From an uncultured Lachnospiraceae bacterium (GTDB lineage Bacteria; Bacillota; Clostridia; Lachnospirales; Lachnospiraceae), in the NCBI GenBank assembly GCA_910586015.1, contig CAJUGJ010000005.1:82266-146265 (forward strand): a stretch of 64,000 bases of DNA, given 5' to 3'. Below are positions 1 to 8,178 of the stretch, in pieces. Position 1 is the first letter of the stretch. The number at the start of each line of letters is the position of its first letter. A model generated the notes under the pieces. The model made no database searches. It was not told the origin of the DNA and saw nothing but the letters and a program-made list of their open reading frames with translations. The position numbers and the translations under genes were made by a program.

Positions 1-1
1 T

Positions 2-583
2 CTTCGTCAGTTAGTAAATATGATCAATGAGATAGATTCTGAAAAATATAACTTCTTTCTTTGTGCAAAAGCCTCTGAATTAAGAAAGACAACGTCGATT
101 CTCTCAGAATTAAATCGCACAGCTTCTTATTTGGCATTGTCTTTTGATGCAAATTTTACAATTAAAGAACGACTTATGGCAGGGCTTTCTTTTAAGTTTG
201 GTGTAGGTTGGAAGTCAGTAGAACAGTGTATGGAAAAGATTGCAGAACGTGAAAATTTGAAATATTTTGGAAATGCTTCTTTTGATATTGTAATTAATTA
301 TTCTTCTGCGGATAAACTTGTTCTAAAAATGTGTCAAAAGTTTCAAGCCGTTACTGTAATGAATTTAAAAGGATTTAGTCCAAAACGTTATCAAGAATCA
401 AGAAAATATAGAAATTCTAGAAATTATATTTTTAAGAGACTAGATGGATTTCATTATATAACTGCAAAAGAGGATTTAAAAGAGTTTTTTGAACAAAAGA
501 TTCCTCAAAAATCGAAAGGGTGGATAGTGGATTCTAATACAGATTTTAATTTAAGTGAAGTATTAAAGGAGGTAGAACAATGA
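2..583 (+). CDS. Surface-polymer glycosyltransferase, C-terminal fragment (cut by window edge)
   Basis: The reading frame is open to the left edge, and the first ATG (position 20) has no ribosome binding site, so this is the tail of a larger gene. About 193 residues remain. A run near residues 90-150 (FDIVINYSS, then KLVLKMCQKF and a later YITAKEDLKEFF) follows the pattern of the DVVIHFTGYSPE...KRILFVHNDM...VATVSQAVKDSL stretch in the glycosyltransferase at 48110-49918. It therefore looks like the tail of a GT-B glycosyltransferase of the kind often joined to CDP-glycerol glycerophosphotransferase domains. It ends in an ATGA overlap with the pyruvyltransferase gene, so both belong to one surface-polymer operon. 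The exact activity cannot be told from the tail. Confidence 0.5.
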   Translation, partial: LRQLVNMINEIDSEKYNFFLCAKASELRKTTSILSELNRTASYLALSFDANFTIKERLMAGLSFKFGVGWKSVEQCMEKIAERENLKYFGNASFDIVINYSSADKLVLKMCQKFQAVTVMNLKGFSPKRYQESRKYRNSRNYIFKRLDGFHYITAKEDLKEFFEQKIPQKSKGWIVDSNTDFNLSEVLKEVEQ

Positions 584-1680
584 AGGCAGGGGTGATCACA
601 TTTCACAGTGCTCATAATTATGGTGCAAGCTTGCAGACTTGGGCACTTCAGCAAGCATTAAAAAAGCTGGATGTAGAACCTTGTGTCATTCACTATCATC
701 CAGAAATTATAGATAGGCTTTATCGAGCTCCAAAACAGGACACGTTTGCTAAAAAACGCAGATATTTACTGAAAAAAAGGTATCGTGCTACTGTCCGTCA
801 ACAATGGGAAAAGTATGAAAAATATCAGACATTTTTAAAGGAACATCTAAATCTTTTAGGAGATTTTACAGACTATGAACAGTTAAAAGCGGCAACGCTT
901 GGATTGGATGTATATATTACAGGAAGTGATCAAGTCTGGAACAGCGATCATATTGGTGGATATGATCCAGCATATTTTTTAAACTTTGCAGAGCGAGGAA
1001 AAAGAAAAGTTTCTTATGCAGCAAGTGTAGGAAGAGATTATATCTATGCACAATATCGAAAAGACGTAGAAGAAAGTCTAAAGGATTTTACAGCGATTTC
1101 TGTACGTGAGGAAAGTACAAGACCTGCAATTGAAGCACTTGCGAAAAGACCTGTTTGTGTAACAGTAGATCCTACACTTTTATTAAAAAAAGAAGATTAT
1201 GAACAGCTACGAAAACCAGTGAAACGGCAGGGAAAGTATATTTTAGTCTATATGATGGAAAAAAATAGTGCTCTGATTTCTTTTGCTAATAGAATTTCTG
1301 TCTCTTTGGGAATTCCAGTTATTCAACGAAGAAGACAAAAGATTTTTAAAAATGAATTATATAATTTTGCTTCTGATACACCAGATGAATTTTTAAGTGA
1401 GATAGAAGGAGCTGAATTTGTACTGACAAATTCTTTTCATGGGACAGTATTTTCTATTATTTATGAAAAGCCATTTGTATCTATGCTGCATACCAGTACA
1501 GGAACTAGAACAAGTGATCTTTTAAAGACACTTGGGTTAGAGGATCATATTTTATATCAAACCAGCCAGTTTCAAGAGTTTTCTCAGCTTTTAATCAAGG
1601 ATAAAGAAGCGTTAAGAAAAAGGGTTGCACAGCTTCAAAAAGAATCCTATCAGTTTTTGAGAGATGCCCTGTTTCATTAA
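580..1680 (+). CDS. Polysaccharide pyruvyl transferase family protein
   Basis: This 366-residue protein has the family's N-terminal signature, KAGVITFHSAHNYGASLQTWAL. Further family features are YITGSDQVWNSD near residue 115, a SYAASVG-like step, and a C-terminal LTNSFHGTVFSIIYEKPFV with the conserved SFHG. Members transfer pyruvate from phosphoenolpyruvate to sugars of exopolysaccharide or secondary cell-wall polymers (CsaB/WcaK/EpsO type), giving acidic ketals. Length is normal for the family. The start overlaps the upstream stop (ATGA), with the RBS AAGGAGG just before it, so translation is probably coupled. Neighbouring TagD and TagB/F-like genes place it in a surface-polymer locus. The acceptor sugar is unknown. 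Confidence 0.85.
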   Translation: MKAGVITFHSAHNYGASLQTWALQQALKKLDVEPCVIHYHPEIIDRLYRAPKQDTFAKKRRYLLKKRYRATVRQQWEKYEKYQTFLKEHLNLLGDFTDYEQLKAATLGLDVYITGSDQVWNSDHIGGYDPAYFLNFAERGKRKVSYAASVGRDYIYAQYRKDVEESLKDFTAISVREESTRPAIEALAKRPVCVTVDPTLLLKKEDYEQLRKPVKRQGKYILVYMMEKNSALISFANRISVSLGIPVIQRRRQKIFKNELYNFASDTPDEFLSEIEGAEFVLTNSFHGTVFSIIYEKPFVSMLHTSTGTRTSDLLKTLGLEDHILYQTSQFQEFSQLLIKDKEALRKRVAQLQKESYQFLRDALFH

Positions 1681-1712
1681 ATAAAAGCTTATAAAAAGAT
1701 TGTGAGGAAACA

Positions 1713-2426
1713 ATGGAATATTTGTATGAAACACATCTGCATACCAGAGAGGCAAGTGCCTGCGCCTCTCTTTCTGGTGCACAACAGGTAAGATTGTATA
1801 AAAAGTTAGGATATACAGGAATTATTGTGACAGACCACTTTTTCGGAGGAAATACCTGTATCCCAAGAGATATTCCGTGGCAGGAAAAGATTGAATTATT
1901 CTGTCTTGGATATGAACATGCCAAAAAAGAGGGAGAAAAAATTGGGCTTTCTGTATTTTTTGGATTAGAAACAAATTTTCGAGGAACAGAATTTTTACTT
2001 TATGGAGTGGGAAAAGAATGGTTACTTTCTCATCCACAGATGTTAAATTGGAGTGTTGCAGATCAGTATCGAGAAGTAAAAGCAGTAGGTGGTATGGTTG
2101 TACATGCTCACCCATTTCGAGAAGCCAATTATCTGCCAAAAGCAAAAGTATATCCAGACTTTGTAGATGCAGTAGAAGGATATAATTTTGGCAATCGAAA
2201 TCCTAAATTTAATGAATTGGCAATCCAATATGCCAAGCAATATAACAAGCCATTAACTGGTGGAGGAGATGCCCATAATTTGGATTCAGGACATGGCGGA
2301 ATTTGTGTAAAACAGCCTTGGAATTCGGTAAAGGATTATATTGAGATAATTATAAAAAAAGAGAAATATCAAATTTTACATCAGTCAAAAAAATTGGAAG
2401 ATGAAACAGAAATTCAAAATTTCTAA
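1713..2426 (+). CDS. PHP-domain metal-dependent phosphoesterase
   Basis: This is a 237-residue PHP-family protein. Metal-ligand motifs are visible in order: ETHLHT at residues 6-11, TDHFF near 40, the Glu of FGLETN near 88, VHAHPFR near 130 and GGGDAHN near 186. These correspond to the trinuclear metal site of PHP hydrolases such as histidinol phosphatase and YciV-type nucleotidases. It is soluble, with no signal peptide. It lies 32 bases after the pyruvyltransferase and just before tagD, so it is probably co-transcribed. A role in removing phosphate from a polymer precursor is possible but only inferred from position. The GAGGAAAC ribosome binding site supports the ATG at 1713. Confidence 0.8.
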   Translation: MEYLYETHLHTREASACASLSGAQQVRLYKKLGYTGIIVTDHFFGGNTCIPRDIPWQEKIELFCLGYEHAKKEGEKIGLSVFFGLETNFRGTEFLLYGVGKEWLLSHPQMLNWSVADQYREVKAVGGMVVHAHPFREANYLPKAKVYPDFVDAVEGYNFGNRNPKFNELAIQYAKQYNKPLTGGGDAHNLDSGHGGICVKQPWNSVKDYIEIIIKKEKYQILHQSKKLEDETEIQNF

Positions 2427-2458
2427 AAATTGTAAATAAATAAGAAATGAGGAAAAAG

Positions 2459-2845
2459 ATGAAAAAAGTAATTACTTATGGAACGTATGATCTGCTTCAT
2501 GTAGGGCATATTAATTTACTACGTCGTGCAAAGGAGTTAGGAGATTACTTATTAGTGGTTCTTTCGACTGATGAGTTTAATGCTGTAAAGCATAAAACTG
2601 CCTATCATTGCTATGAAGATCGAAAGACAATTTTAGAGTCAATTCGATACGTAGATGAGGTAATTCCAGAATATAACTGGGAACAAAAGATTAAGGATGT
2701 ACAGGAAAATCAAATTGATATTTTTGTAATGGGAGATGATTGGAAAGGACAATTTGATTTTTTAAAAGAGTATTGTGAAGTAGTTTATCTGCCACGAACA
2801 GAGGGGGTTTCTACAACAAAGATTAAACAAGATTTAAAAAAGTAA
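2459..2845 (+). CDS. tagD: Glycerol-3-phosphate cytidylyltransferase
   Basis: The enzyme makes CDP-glycerol from CTP and sn-glycerol 3-phosphate, the donor for polyglycerol-phosphate surface polymers. The 128-residue protein matches the TagD family end to end. It has KKVITYGTYDLLHVGH with the HxGH nucleotidyltransferase motif near residues 15-18, LSTDEFN, VMGDDWKG and YLPRTEGVSTTKIK (the RTxGxSTT motif). An in-frame ATG at 2447 exists, but it overlaps the ribosome binding site GAGG. The ATG at 2459 gives correct spacing and the canonical MKKVITYG start, so the shorter form is chosen. It lies between the PHP gene and a TagB/F-like gene, which would use its product. Confidence 0.93.
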   Translation: MKKVITYGTYDLLHVGHINLLRRAKELGDYLLVVLSTDEFNAVKHKTAYHCYEDRKTILESIRYVDEVIPEYNWEQKIKDVQENQIDIFVMGDDWKGQFDFLKEYCEVVYLPRTEGVSTTKIKQDLKK

Positions 2846-2866
2846 TTATAATAAGGGGATGAAGCG

Positions 2867-4069
2867 TTGAAAAAACTGCTCAAACGAATTGTTTTACTGT
2901 TATATCGTTGTATGGTACGTATTTTACCGATCCAAAAAAATGTTGTAATCTTAGAAAGTAATCTGGGAAGAAATTATATAGGAAATCCTCGTGCTATCTA
3001 TGAGGAAATATTGCGTCGGGGATTGGATCAAAAGTTTAAATGTTATTATATTTTTAATGATCCAAAAAAAATAGATCTACCCGGAACAGGAAAAAAAGTA
3101 AAAAATAGCCGTTTACGCTATTATTACTTGATGGCGGTTGCTGGAATTTGGATCTGTGACACTAGATTTCAAAATTATATGATTAAACGAAAAGGCGTCA
3201 CCTATATACAGACATGGCATGGAACTCCATTAAAAAAATTGGCATTGGATATGGAACGGGTGGATATGGCAGAAACAACGGATTTAGAACAATATCGACA
3301 GGAGTTTCGCAAAAATAGTGCAACTTGGGATTATTTAATCTCCCAAAATCCTTTCTCAACAGAAACTTTTCGCAGAGCATTTGATTTTCATGGTGAGATT
3401 TTAGAGATAGGCTATCCCAGAAATGATATTTTATTTCTAAAAAATTCTCAGGAAGAAATTTTAAAACTAAAACGAAAACTTTCACTTCCTACTGATCGTA
3501 GAATTATGCTTTATGCTCCAACTTGGAGAGATAATGCTTATTATGATAAACAAAACTATAAATTTGCAACAGAAATGAATTTTGAACAGATGTTTCAAGC
3601 ATTTGGAAAGGACTCTATTTTACTGGTAAAGTATCACTATATGGTACAGGAAAAAATTGATTGGAGTAGTTATCAGGGATTTATAAAAGAAATGGATGCA
3701 AAAGTAGATATTGCAGAGCTTTATCTTGTTTCTGATTTGTTGATTACAGATTATTCTTCTGTCATGTTTGACTATAGTTTATTACATCGACCAATGTTTT
3801 TTTATACCTATGATCTAGATCATTATAAAAATCAGCTTCGTGGATTTTATTTTGATTTAATGAAAGAAGCACCAGGTCCTGTTGTAGGAGATACAGAAGA
3901 ATTAATTCACTGTATTCAAGATTATTTTCCAGAAGAATATGAGCAGGTAAGTAAAAACTTTTATCAGACATATAATCCTTTTGATGATGGTCATGCAGCG
4001 GAAAAGGTTGTAGATCTTATGGTAGCAATCGATTCTTCTACGTATACACATACACCATCAGATTTATAA
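2867..4069 (+). CDS. CDP-glycerol glycerophosphotransferase (TagB/TagF-like)
   Basis: This 400-residue protein belongs to the CDP-glycerol:poly(glycerophosphate) glycerophosphotransferase family. Family hallmarks are YIQTWHGTPLKKLALDM near residue 112, ISQNPFSTETF, IGYPRNDIL, MLYAPTWRDN near 215, and LLITDYSSVMFDYSLLHRPMFFYTYD near 295-320. The first 25 residues are basic and hydrophobic, as in the membrane-associated TagB/TagF enzymes. The start is TTG at 2867 with AAGGGG upstream; a nearer ATG (2859) is out of frame. At 400 residues it is TagB-sized, so it may add a primer unit rather than polymerise a long chain. It probably uses CDP-glycerol from the preceding tagD. Confidence 0.88.
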   Translation: MKKLLKRIVLLLYRCMVRILPIQKNVVILESNLGRNYIGNPRAIYEEILRRGLDQKFKCYYIFNDPKKIDLPGTGKKVKNSRLRYYYLMAVAGIWICDTRFQNYMIKRKGVTYIQTWHGTPLKKLALDMERVDMAETTDLEQYRQEFRKNSATWDYLISQNPFSTETFRRAFDFHGEILEIGYPRNDILFLKNSQEEILKLKRKLSLPTDRRIMLYAPTWRDNAYYDKQNYKFATEMNFEQMFQAFGKDSILLVKYHYMVQEKIDWSSYQGFIKEMDAKVDIAELYLVSDLLITDYSSVMFDYSLLHRPMFFYTYDLDHYKNQLRGFYFDLMKEAPGPVVGDTEELIHCIQDYFPEEYEQVSKNFYQTYNPFDDGHAAEKVVDLMVAIDSSTYTHTPSDL

Positions 4070-4094
4070 AAAACGTGTAGAAATGAGGAAAAAA

Positions 4095-5345
4095 ATGAAA
4101 CAGCCCTTTATAACAAAAGAAAAAATAATAGATATTGCTAAAATGTACCCAACGCCATTTCATATTTATGACGAAAAGGGGATTCGAGAAAATGCAGTTA
4201 GATTAAAAAAAGCGTTTTCATGGAATAAAGGATTTAGAGAATATTTTGCGGTTAAGGCAACTCCTAATCCCTTTATTTTAAAGATATTACAGGAAGAAGG
4301 TTGTGGTGTTGATTGTTCTTCCATGACAGAACTACTTTTAAGTGAGGCATGTGGCTTTCATGGAAGTGATATTATGTTTTCGTCTAATGATACCCCAGAA
4401 GGAGAATTTACAAAAGTAAGACAGTTAGAAGGTATTATTAATTTAGATGATATTACAATGATTGATTTTTTAGAAAAGGAATGTAAAATTCCAGAAACGA
4501 TCTGCTGTCGTTATAATCCCGGTGGAACTTATAAGGTTAGTAATTCTATTATGGATAATCCGGGTGATGCAAAATATGGTATGACAAAAGAACAACTCAT
4601 AGAAGCGTTTACCCGTTTAAAAACAATGGGAGTAAAAAACTTTGGGATTCATTCGTTTTTATGTAGTAATACTGTAACAAATGACTATTATCCGATGTTA
4701 GCAAGAACACTTTTTGAACTTGCTGTAGAGATTACTAAAAAGACAGGAGTTTGTATTACCTTTATCAATCTCTCTGGAGGAGTAGGTGTTCCCTATTATC
4801 CCGATCAGCAACCAAATGATATTGAAGTGATTGGTGAGGGTGTAAGAAAAGCCTATGAACAGATCTTAGAGCCAGAAGGAATGGGAAATGTAGCAATCTA
4901 TACAGAATTAGGAAGATATATGTTAGCTCCATATGGACATTTGATTACAAAAGTAATTCATGAAAAACACATCTATAAAGAATATATTGGGGTGGATGCC
5001 TGTGCTGTAAACTTGATGCGTCCTGCTATGTATGGAGCATATCATCATATTACAGTTTTGGGAAAAGAAGAGTTTATCTGCGATCACAAGTATGATGTTG
5101 TAGGTTCTCTTTGTGAAAACAATGATAAATTCGCTATTGATCGTATGCTTCCTAAAATTGAAATTGGGGATTATCTTGTAATTCATGATACAGGAGCGCA
5201 TGGTTTTTCTATGGGATATAATTATAATGGAAGACTTCGTTCAGCAGAACTTTTATTAAAAATGGATCAGAGTGTAGAATTAATCAGACGTGCAGAAACG
5301 CCAAAAGATTACTTTGCAACTTTTGATTTTAGTTCTTTCTTTTAA
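4095..5345 (+). CDS. Diaminopimelate decarboxylase-like PLP enzyme
   Basis: The protein (416 residues) is a fold-type III PLP decarboxylase. EYFAVKATPNP near residue 50 carries the PLP-binding Lys. CGVDCSSMTEL, LSGGVGVPYYP, YTELGRYMLAP, VVGSLCENNDKFA and DTGAHGFSMGYNYNGRLRSAELL match LysA landmarks. Some classic residues differ: the usual HIGS-type stretch reads HSFLCSN, and the EPGR loop reads ELGR. It may be the housekeeping DAP decarboxylase (lysine synthesis) or a paralogue acting on a related amino acid for a surface polymer. The ATG at 4083 overlaps the ribosome binding site, so 4095 is preferred. It is the last gene before the flagellar operon. Confidence 0.75.
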   Translation: MKQPFITKEKIIDIAKMYPTPFHIYDEKGIRENAVRLKKAFSWNKGFREYFAVKATPNPFILKILQEEGCGVDCSSMTELLLSEACGFHGSDIMFSSNDTPEGEFTKVRQLEGIINLDDITMIDFLEKECKIPETICCRYNPGGTYKVSNSIMDNPGDAKYGMTKEQLIEAFTRLKTMGVKNFGIHSFLCSNTVTNDYYPMLARTLFELAVEITKKTGVCITFINLSGGVGVPYYPDQQPNDIEVIGEGVRKAYEQILEPEGMGNVAIYTELGRYMLAPYGHLITKVIHEKHIYKEYIGVDACAVNLMRPAMYGAYHHITVLGKEEFICDHKYDVVGSLCENNDKFAIDRMLPKIEIGDYLVIHDTGAHGFSMGYNYNGRLRSAELLLKMDQSVELIRRAETPKDYFATFDFSSFF

Positions 5346-5362
5346 TTTATTCGCTTTTCCTC

Positions 5363-5389
5363 TAAAGAAATCCAGAATTTATCCGATAA
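5363..5389 (+). promoter_or_regulatory. Sigma-28 (FliA/SigD) promoter for the late flagellar operon
   Basis: TAAA at 5363-5366 is followed by 15 bases and then TCCGATAA at 5382-5389. This matches the sigma-28/sigma-D consensus (TAAA, about 15 bases, GCCGATAA) at all but the first base of the -10. It lies 51 bases before the flgM start, as expected for a class III flagellar operon whose first product is the anti-sigma-28 factor. Confidence 0.85.
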
Positions 5390-5440
5390 TACAAGTAGAG
5401 GATTAGTGCTTAAAAGAATAAAAGTCAGGTGGTGAAAAGT

Positions 5441-5719
5441 ATGCGTATTGATACATTTCATAAGGTGAGCCAGCTCTATCAAGCGGATAAAACAACAAAA
5501 ATTAAAAGGTCGGAGAGCAAAAGCTTCAAGGATAAAGTTGAGATTTCTCAAGCCGGAAAGGATTATCAGACAGCAAAAGCAGCAGTTGCAGCCGCCCCGG
5601 ATATTCGAGAGGATAAGGTAGAGGCGATTAAGCAAAAGATTGCCTCTGGAACTTATGATGTAAGCGGAGAAAAGTTAGCAGATAAACTGATTGATCGTTA
5701 TTTTAATCAATCCGTGTAA
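5441..5719 (+). CDS. flgM: Anti-sigma-28 factor FlgM
   Basis: FlgM binds the flagellar sigma factor FliA/SigD and keeps late genes off until the hook-basal body is complete. The 92-residue protein has the family pattern: a flexible, polar N-terminal half beginning MRIDTFHKVSQLYQ, and a C-terminal sigma-binding helical half with VEAIKQKIASGTYDVSGEKLADKLI. Two GTG codons at 5429 and 5432 are in frame, but they form part of the AGGTGGTG ribosome binding site. The ATG at 5441 is therefore chosen. It is the first gene of the operon, directly behind a sigma-28 promoter, giving negative feedback. Confidence 0.93.
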   Translation: MRIDTFHKVSQLYQADKTTKIKRSESKSFKDKVEISQAGKDYQTAKAAVAAAPDIREDKVEAIKQKIASGTYDVSGEKLADKLIDRYFNQSV

Positions 5720-5741
5720 AAGTTCGAACGGGGGGAAAAAC

Positions 5742-6257
5742 GTGGCGAGCTTAATAGAAGAATTGATTACAGTGTTACAGTCGGAAGATGAAATTTACCA
5801 GAAGTTGATTCCGATAGAAGAAAAAAAGACACAGACTATTATTAAAAATGACCTCCAAGCCTTGCAAGAGATTACAGAACAGGAGCAGCGGGTAGTGGAA
5901 CAAATCAATGCTCTTGAACGTAAAAGGCAGGAGGTCATTATTAATATGGCAACGGTGACAAACCGTAAACCAGAAACATTAAATATCAAAGCGATTGTAG
6001 AGCTTCTGAAAAAACAGCCAAAGGAACATAAGGAATTATGCAGTGTACATGATTCTTTGAAAAAGACCTTAAAACGGCTGGTTCAAGTCAATGATCAAAA
6101 TAAATCTTTAATTGAACAATCCCTAGAGATGATAGAATTCAATATGAATTTGATTCAGAGTACAAGGATGTCACCGGGGACAAATAACTATACAAAGACA
6201 GCAGCTCAATGGGAGTCGCAGATTGCACAAACAGGGATGTTTGATGCAAAACAATAA
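5742..6257 (+). CDS. flgN: Flagellar export chaperone FlgN
   Basis: FlgN escorts the hook-filament junction proteins FlgK and FlgL to the flagellar export apparatus. The product (171 residues) is almost wholly helical and rich in Glu, Lys and Gln, with an N-terminal SLIEELITVLQSEDEIYQKL and a middle segment EITEQEQRVVEQINALERKRQEV typical of the family. The start is taken as GTG at 5742, six bases after a GGGGG ribosome binding site. An upstream in-frame start would overlap flgM and has no such site. Its clients, two FlgK paralogues and FlgL, are encoded directly downstream. Confidence 0.88.
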   Translation: MASLIEELITVLQSEDEIYQKLIPIEEKKTQTIIKNDLQALQEITEQEQRVVEQINALERKRQEVIINMATVTNRKPETLNIKAIVELLKKQPKEHKELCSVHDSLKKTLKRLVQVNDQNKSLIEQSLEMIEFNMNLIQSTRMSPGTNNYTKTAAQWESQIAQTGMFDAKQ

Positions 6258-6277
6258 CCAGAATGAGGTGAGATTCT

Positions 6278-8161
6278 ATGTCATTAATGGGTAGTTTGTA
6301 TATCGGTGTATCCGGGCTTAGAGCAAGCCAGTACTCTTTGAATACAACCGGTCATAATCTTGCAAATGTAGATACGGAGGGCTATGTCAGGCAGCAAGTG
6401 CTTCTTGGCAGTTCTCCGTTTGTAAATTTAGGTCAAACAGCATACAATACCTTACAAAGTGGTCTAGGAGTAGATACACAGGCAGTATTACAAGTTCGAG
6501 ATACTTTTTTGGATAAGGCATACCGAAGAGAGGTAGGACGTCAGGGTTTTTATGATTCTCAGTATGAAACAGTAGATGAAATTGAAAATCAAATGGGAGA
6601 ATTACAAGGTGTCGCTTTTCAAAATAACCTTGAAGATCTTTGGGAAGCCTTACAGGAGTTAGCAAAAGAACCAGACAGTCTTGTAACACGTGCTTCTTTA
6701 ATTGAAACGGGAGTTAGTTTTATTGAGCGTGCTGAAAATATACATAATCAGCTAAAAGAATATCAATTAAATCTGAATAGTAAAATTAAATCCAATGTTG
6801 ATAGAATCAATGAAATTGGAGATCGTATCGACGAATTAAATAATAAAATCAGTGGATATGAAGCAGCAAAACAAGAACATGCCAATGATTTAAGAGATGA
6901 GAGAAATAGTCTTTTAGATGAATTGGGACAGCTTATCAAAATATCTTATCGTGAAAATCCACAGGGAAAAGTAACTGTAGTCGCAGAAGGAGTACCATTT
7001 GTATTAGAGGATATGGTGCTTCATATGAGTACAAAGACGATTGCAGACTTACAGTTTGAAAAGTTAGAGTTAGATGAAGACGGAAATCTTCCAGAGGGGA
7101 TATCTGCAAATGAAAATTCACAGATGTTAGTTCCGATCTGGCCTTCCTATGGAGATGCTGAAGTTTTTGATTTTAATAGACTTCCTTCATTAGAAGAACG
7201 TACAGATATAGGCTCGCTAAAAGGTCTTTTATTGGCAAGAGGAACTAAAGTTGCTAACTATTTGGACATTCCAGTTGCACCGGTGAAAGATAATTTTTAT
7301 GATGAAGATGGAGAGTTTTTATCGGAAGAATATGATTTTGCACTCAATGAGTACAATTTAGCTGTAGAAAAGTATAATAGAGAAATCAATCCTTCTATTA
7401 TCATGAGCACTCAAGCACAGTTTGATCAATTAATTCACGGAATTGTAACTACTTTAAACGATATTTTATGTCCAAATAAAGAAGTAGTCATACCAGCAGG
7501 AACTACAGTTACTATGCCAAATGGGACAGAATATACATACGAAGAGGATACGACAATTAAGATTTTAGATGAGGAAAATGCTCCGATTGGTATGGATGGA
7601 CCTCCGGCAACACTAGGAGAGGAATTATTTTCAAGAAAATCTATTCCGAGATATTTAGATCCACAGGAGATTACACTAGAAGACGGAACGACCTTGACAG
7701 CAAGAATTTATTATGAAGAGGATAAAAGTGATAATTATTCACTTTATACGCTTGGAGAGATCCGTGTAAATCAAAAAGTTTTGGAAGATCAGTCTAAACT
7801 GCCTCTGACACTACAAGGGGGAACAAAAGATTACGACTTAGAAACCGCAAATAAATTAGTTACAGCATGGCAGACTCCATTTGCAACTTTAGATCCAAAT
7901 ACTTTGACCATGAATAATTTTGATCAGTATTATAATGCGTTTATTGGAGAAATTGCAGCAAAAGGAGAAAAGTTAGATTCTATTTGTAAAAATCAGCAGG
8001 TGATGACAGATAGTTTAAATAACCAGAGAATGGAAGTTGCAGGAGTTTCTTCCGATGAAGAATTGACCAATATGATTAAGTTCCATCATGCCTATAATGC
8101 TGCAGCAAGATATGTCAACGTAGTAGATGATATGTTGGAACATCTTCTTACAAGAATGTAA
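6278..8161 (+). CDS. flgK: Flagellar hook-associated protein FlgK (first copy)
   Basis: FlgK (HAP1) forms the ring joining hook and filament. The 627-residue protein has both conserved ends. The N-terminal rod/hook domain reads YIGVSGLRASQYSLNTTGHNLANVDTEGYVRQQV (given in part). The C-terminal helix ends NNQRMEVAGVSSDEELTNMIKFHHAYNAAARYVNVVDDMLE. A coiled segment near residues 160-230 (INEIGDRIDELNNKISGYE, then NDLRDERNSLLDELG) is also typical. The central region is variable and acidic. A second FlgK follows 17 bases later in the same operon. The start has a GAGGTGAG ribosome binding site. Confidence 0.93.
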   Translation: MSLMGSLYIGVSGLRASQYSLNTTGHNLANVDTEGYVRQQVLLGSSPFVNLGQTAYNTLQSGLGVDTQAVLQVRDTFLDKAYRREVGRQGFYDSQYETVDEIENQMGELQGVAFQNNLEDLWEALQELAKEPDSLVTRASLIETGVSFIERAENIHNQLKEYQLNLNSKIKSNVDRINEIGDRIDELNNKISGYEAAKQEHANDLRDERNSLLDELGQLIKISYRENPQGKVTVVAEGVPFVLEDMVLHMSTKTIADLQFEKLELDEDGNLPEGISANENSQMLVPIWPSYGDAEVFDFNRLPSLEERTDIGSLKGLLLARGTKVANYLDIPVAPVKDNFYDEDGEFLSEEYDFALNEYNLAVEKYNREINPSIIMSTQAQFDQLIHGIVTTLNDILCPNKEVVIPAGTTVTMPNGTEYTYEEDTTIKILDEENAPIGMDGPPATLGEELFSRKSIPRYLDPQEITLEDGTTLTARIYYEEDKSDNYSLYTLGEIRVNQKVLEDQSKLPLTLQGGTKDYDLETANKLVTAWQTPFATLDPNTLTMNNFDQYYNAFIGEIAAKGEKLDSICKNQQVMTDSLNNQRMEVAGVSSDEELTNMIKFHHAYNAAARYVNVVDDMLEHLLTRM

Positions 8162-8178
8162 AAAGGGAGGAAGAAAAT

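Noticed and set aside
1595..1924. Minus-strand open frame opposite the pyruvyltransferase/PHP genes
   Set aside because: It lies fully across two well-supported genes, and its translation resembles no family.
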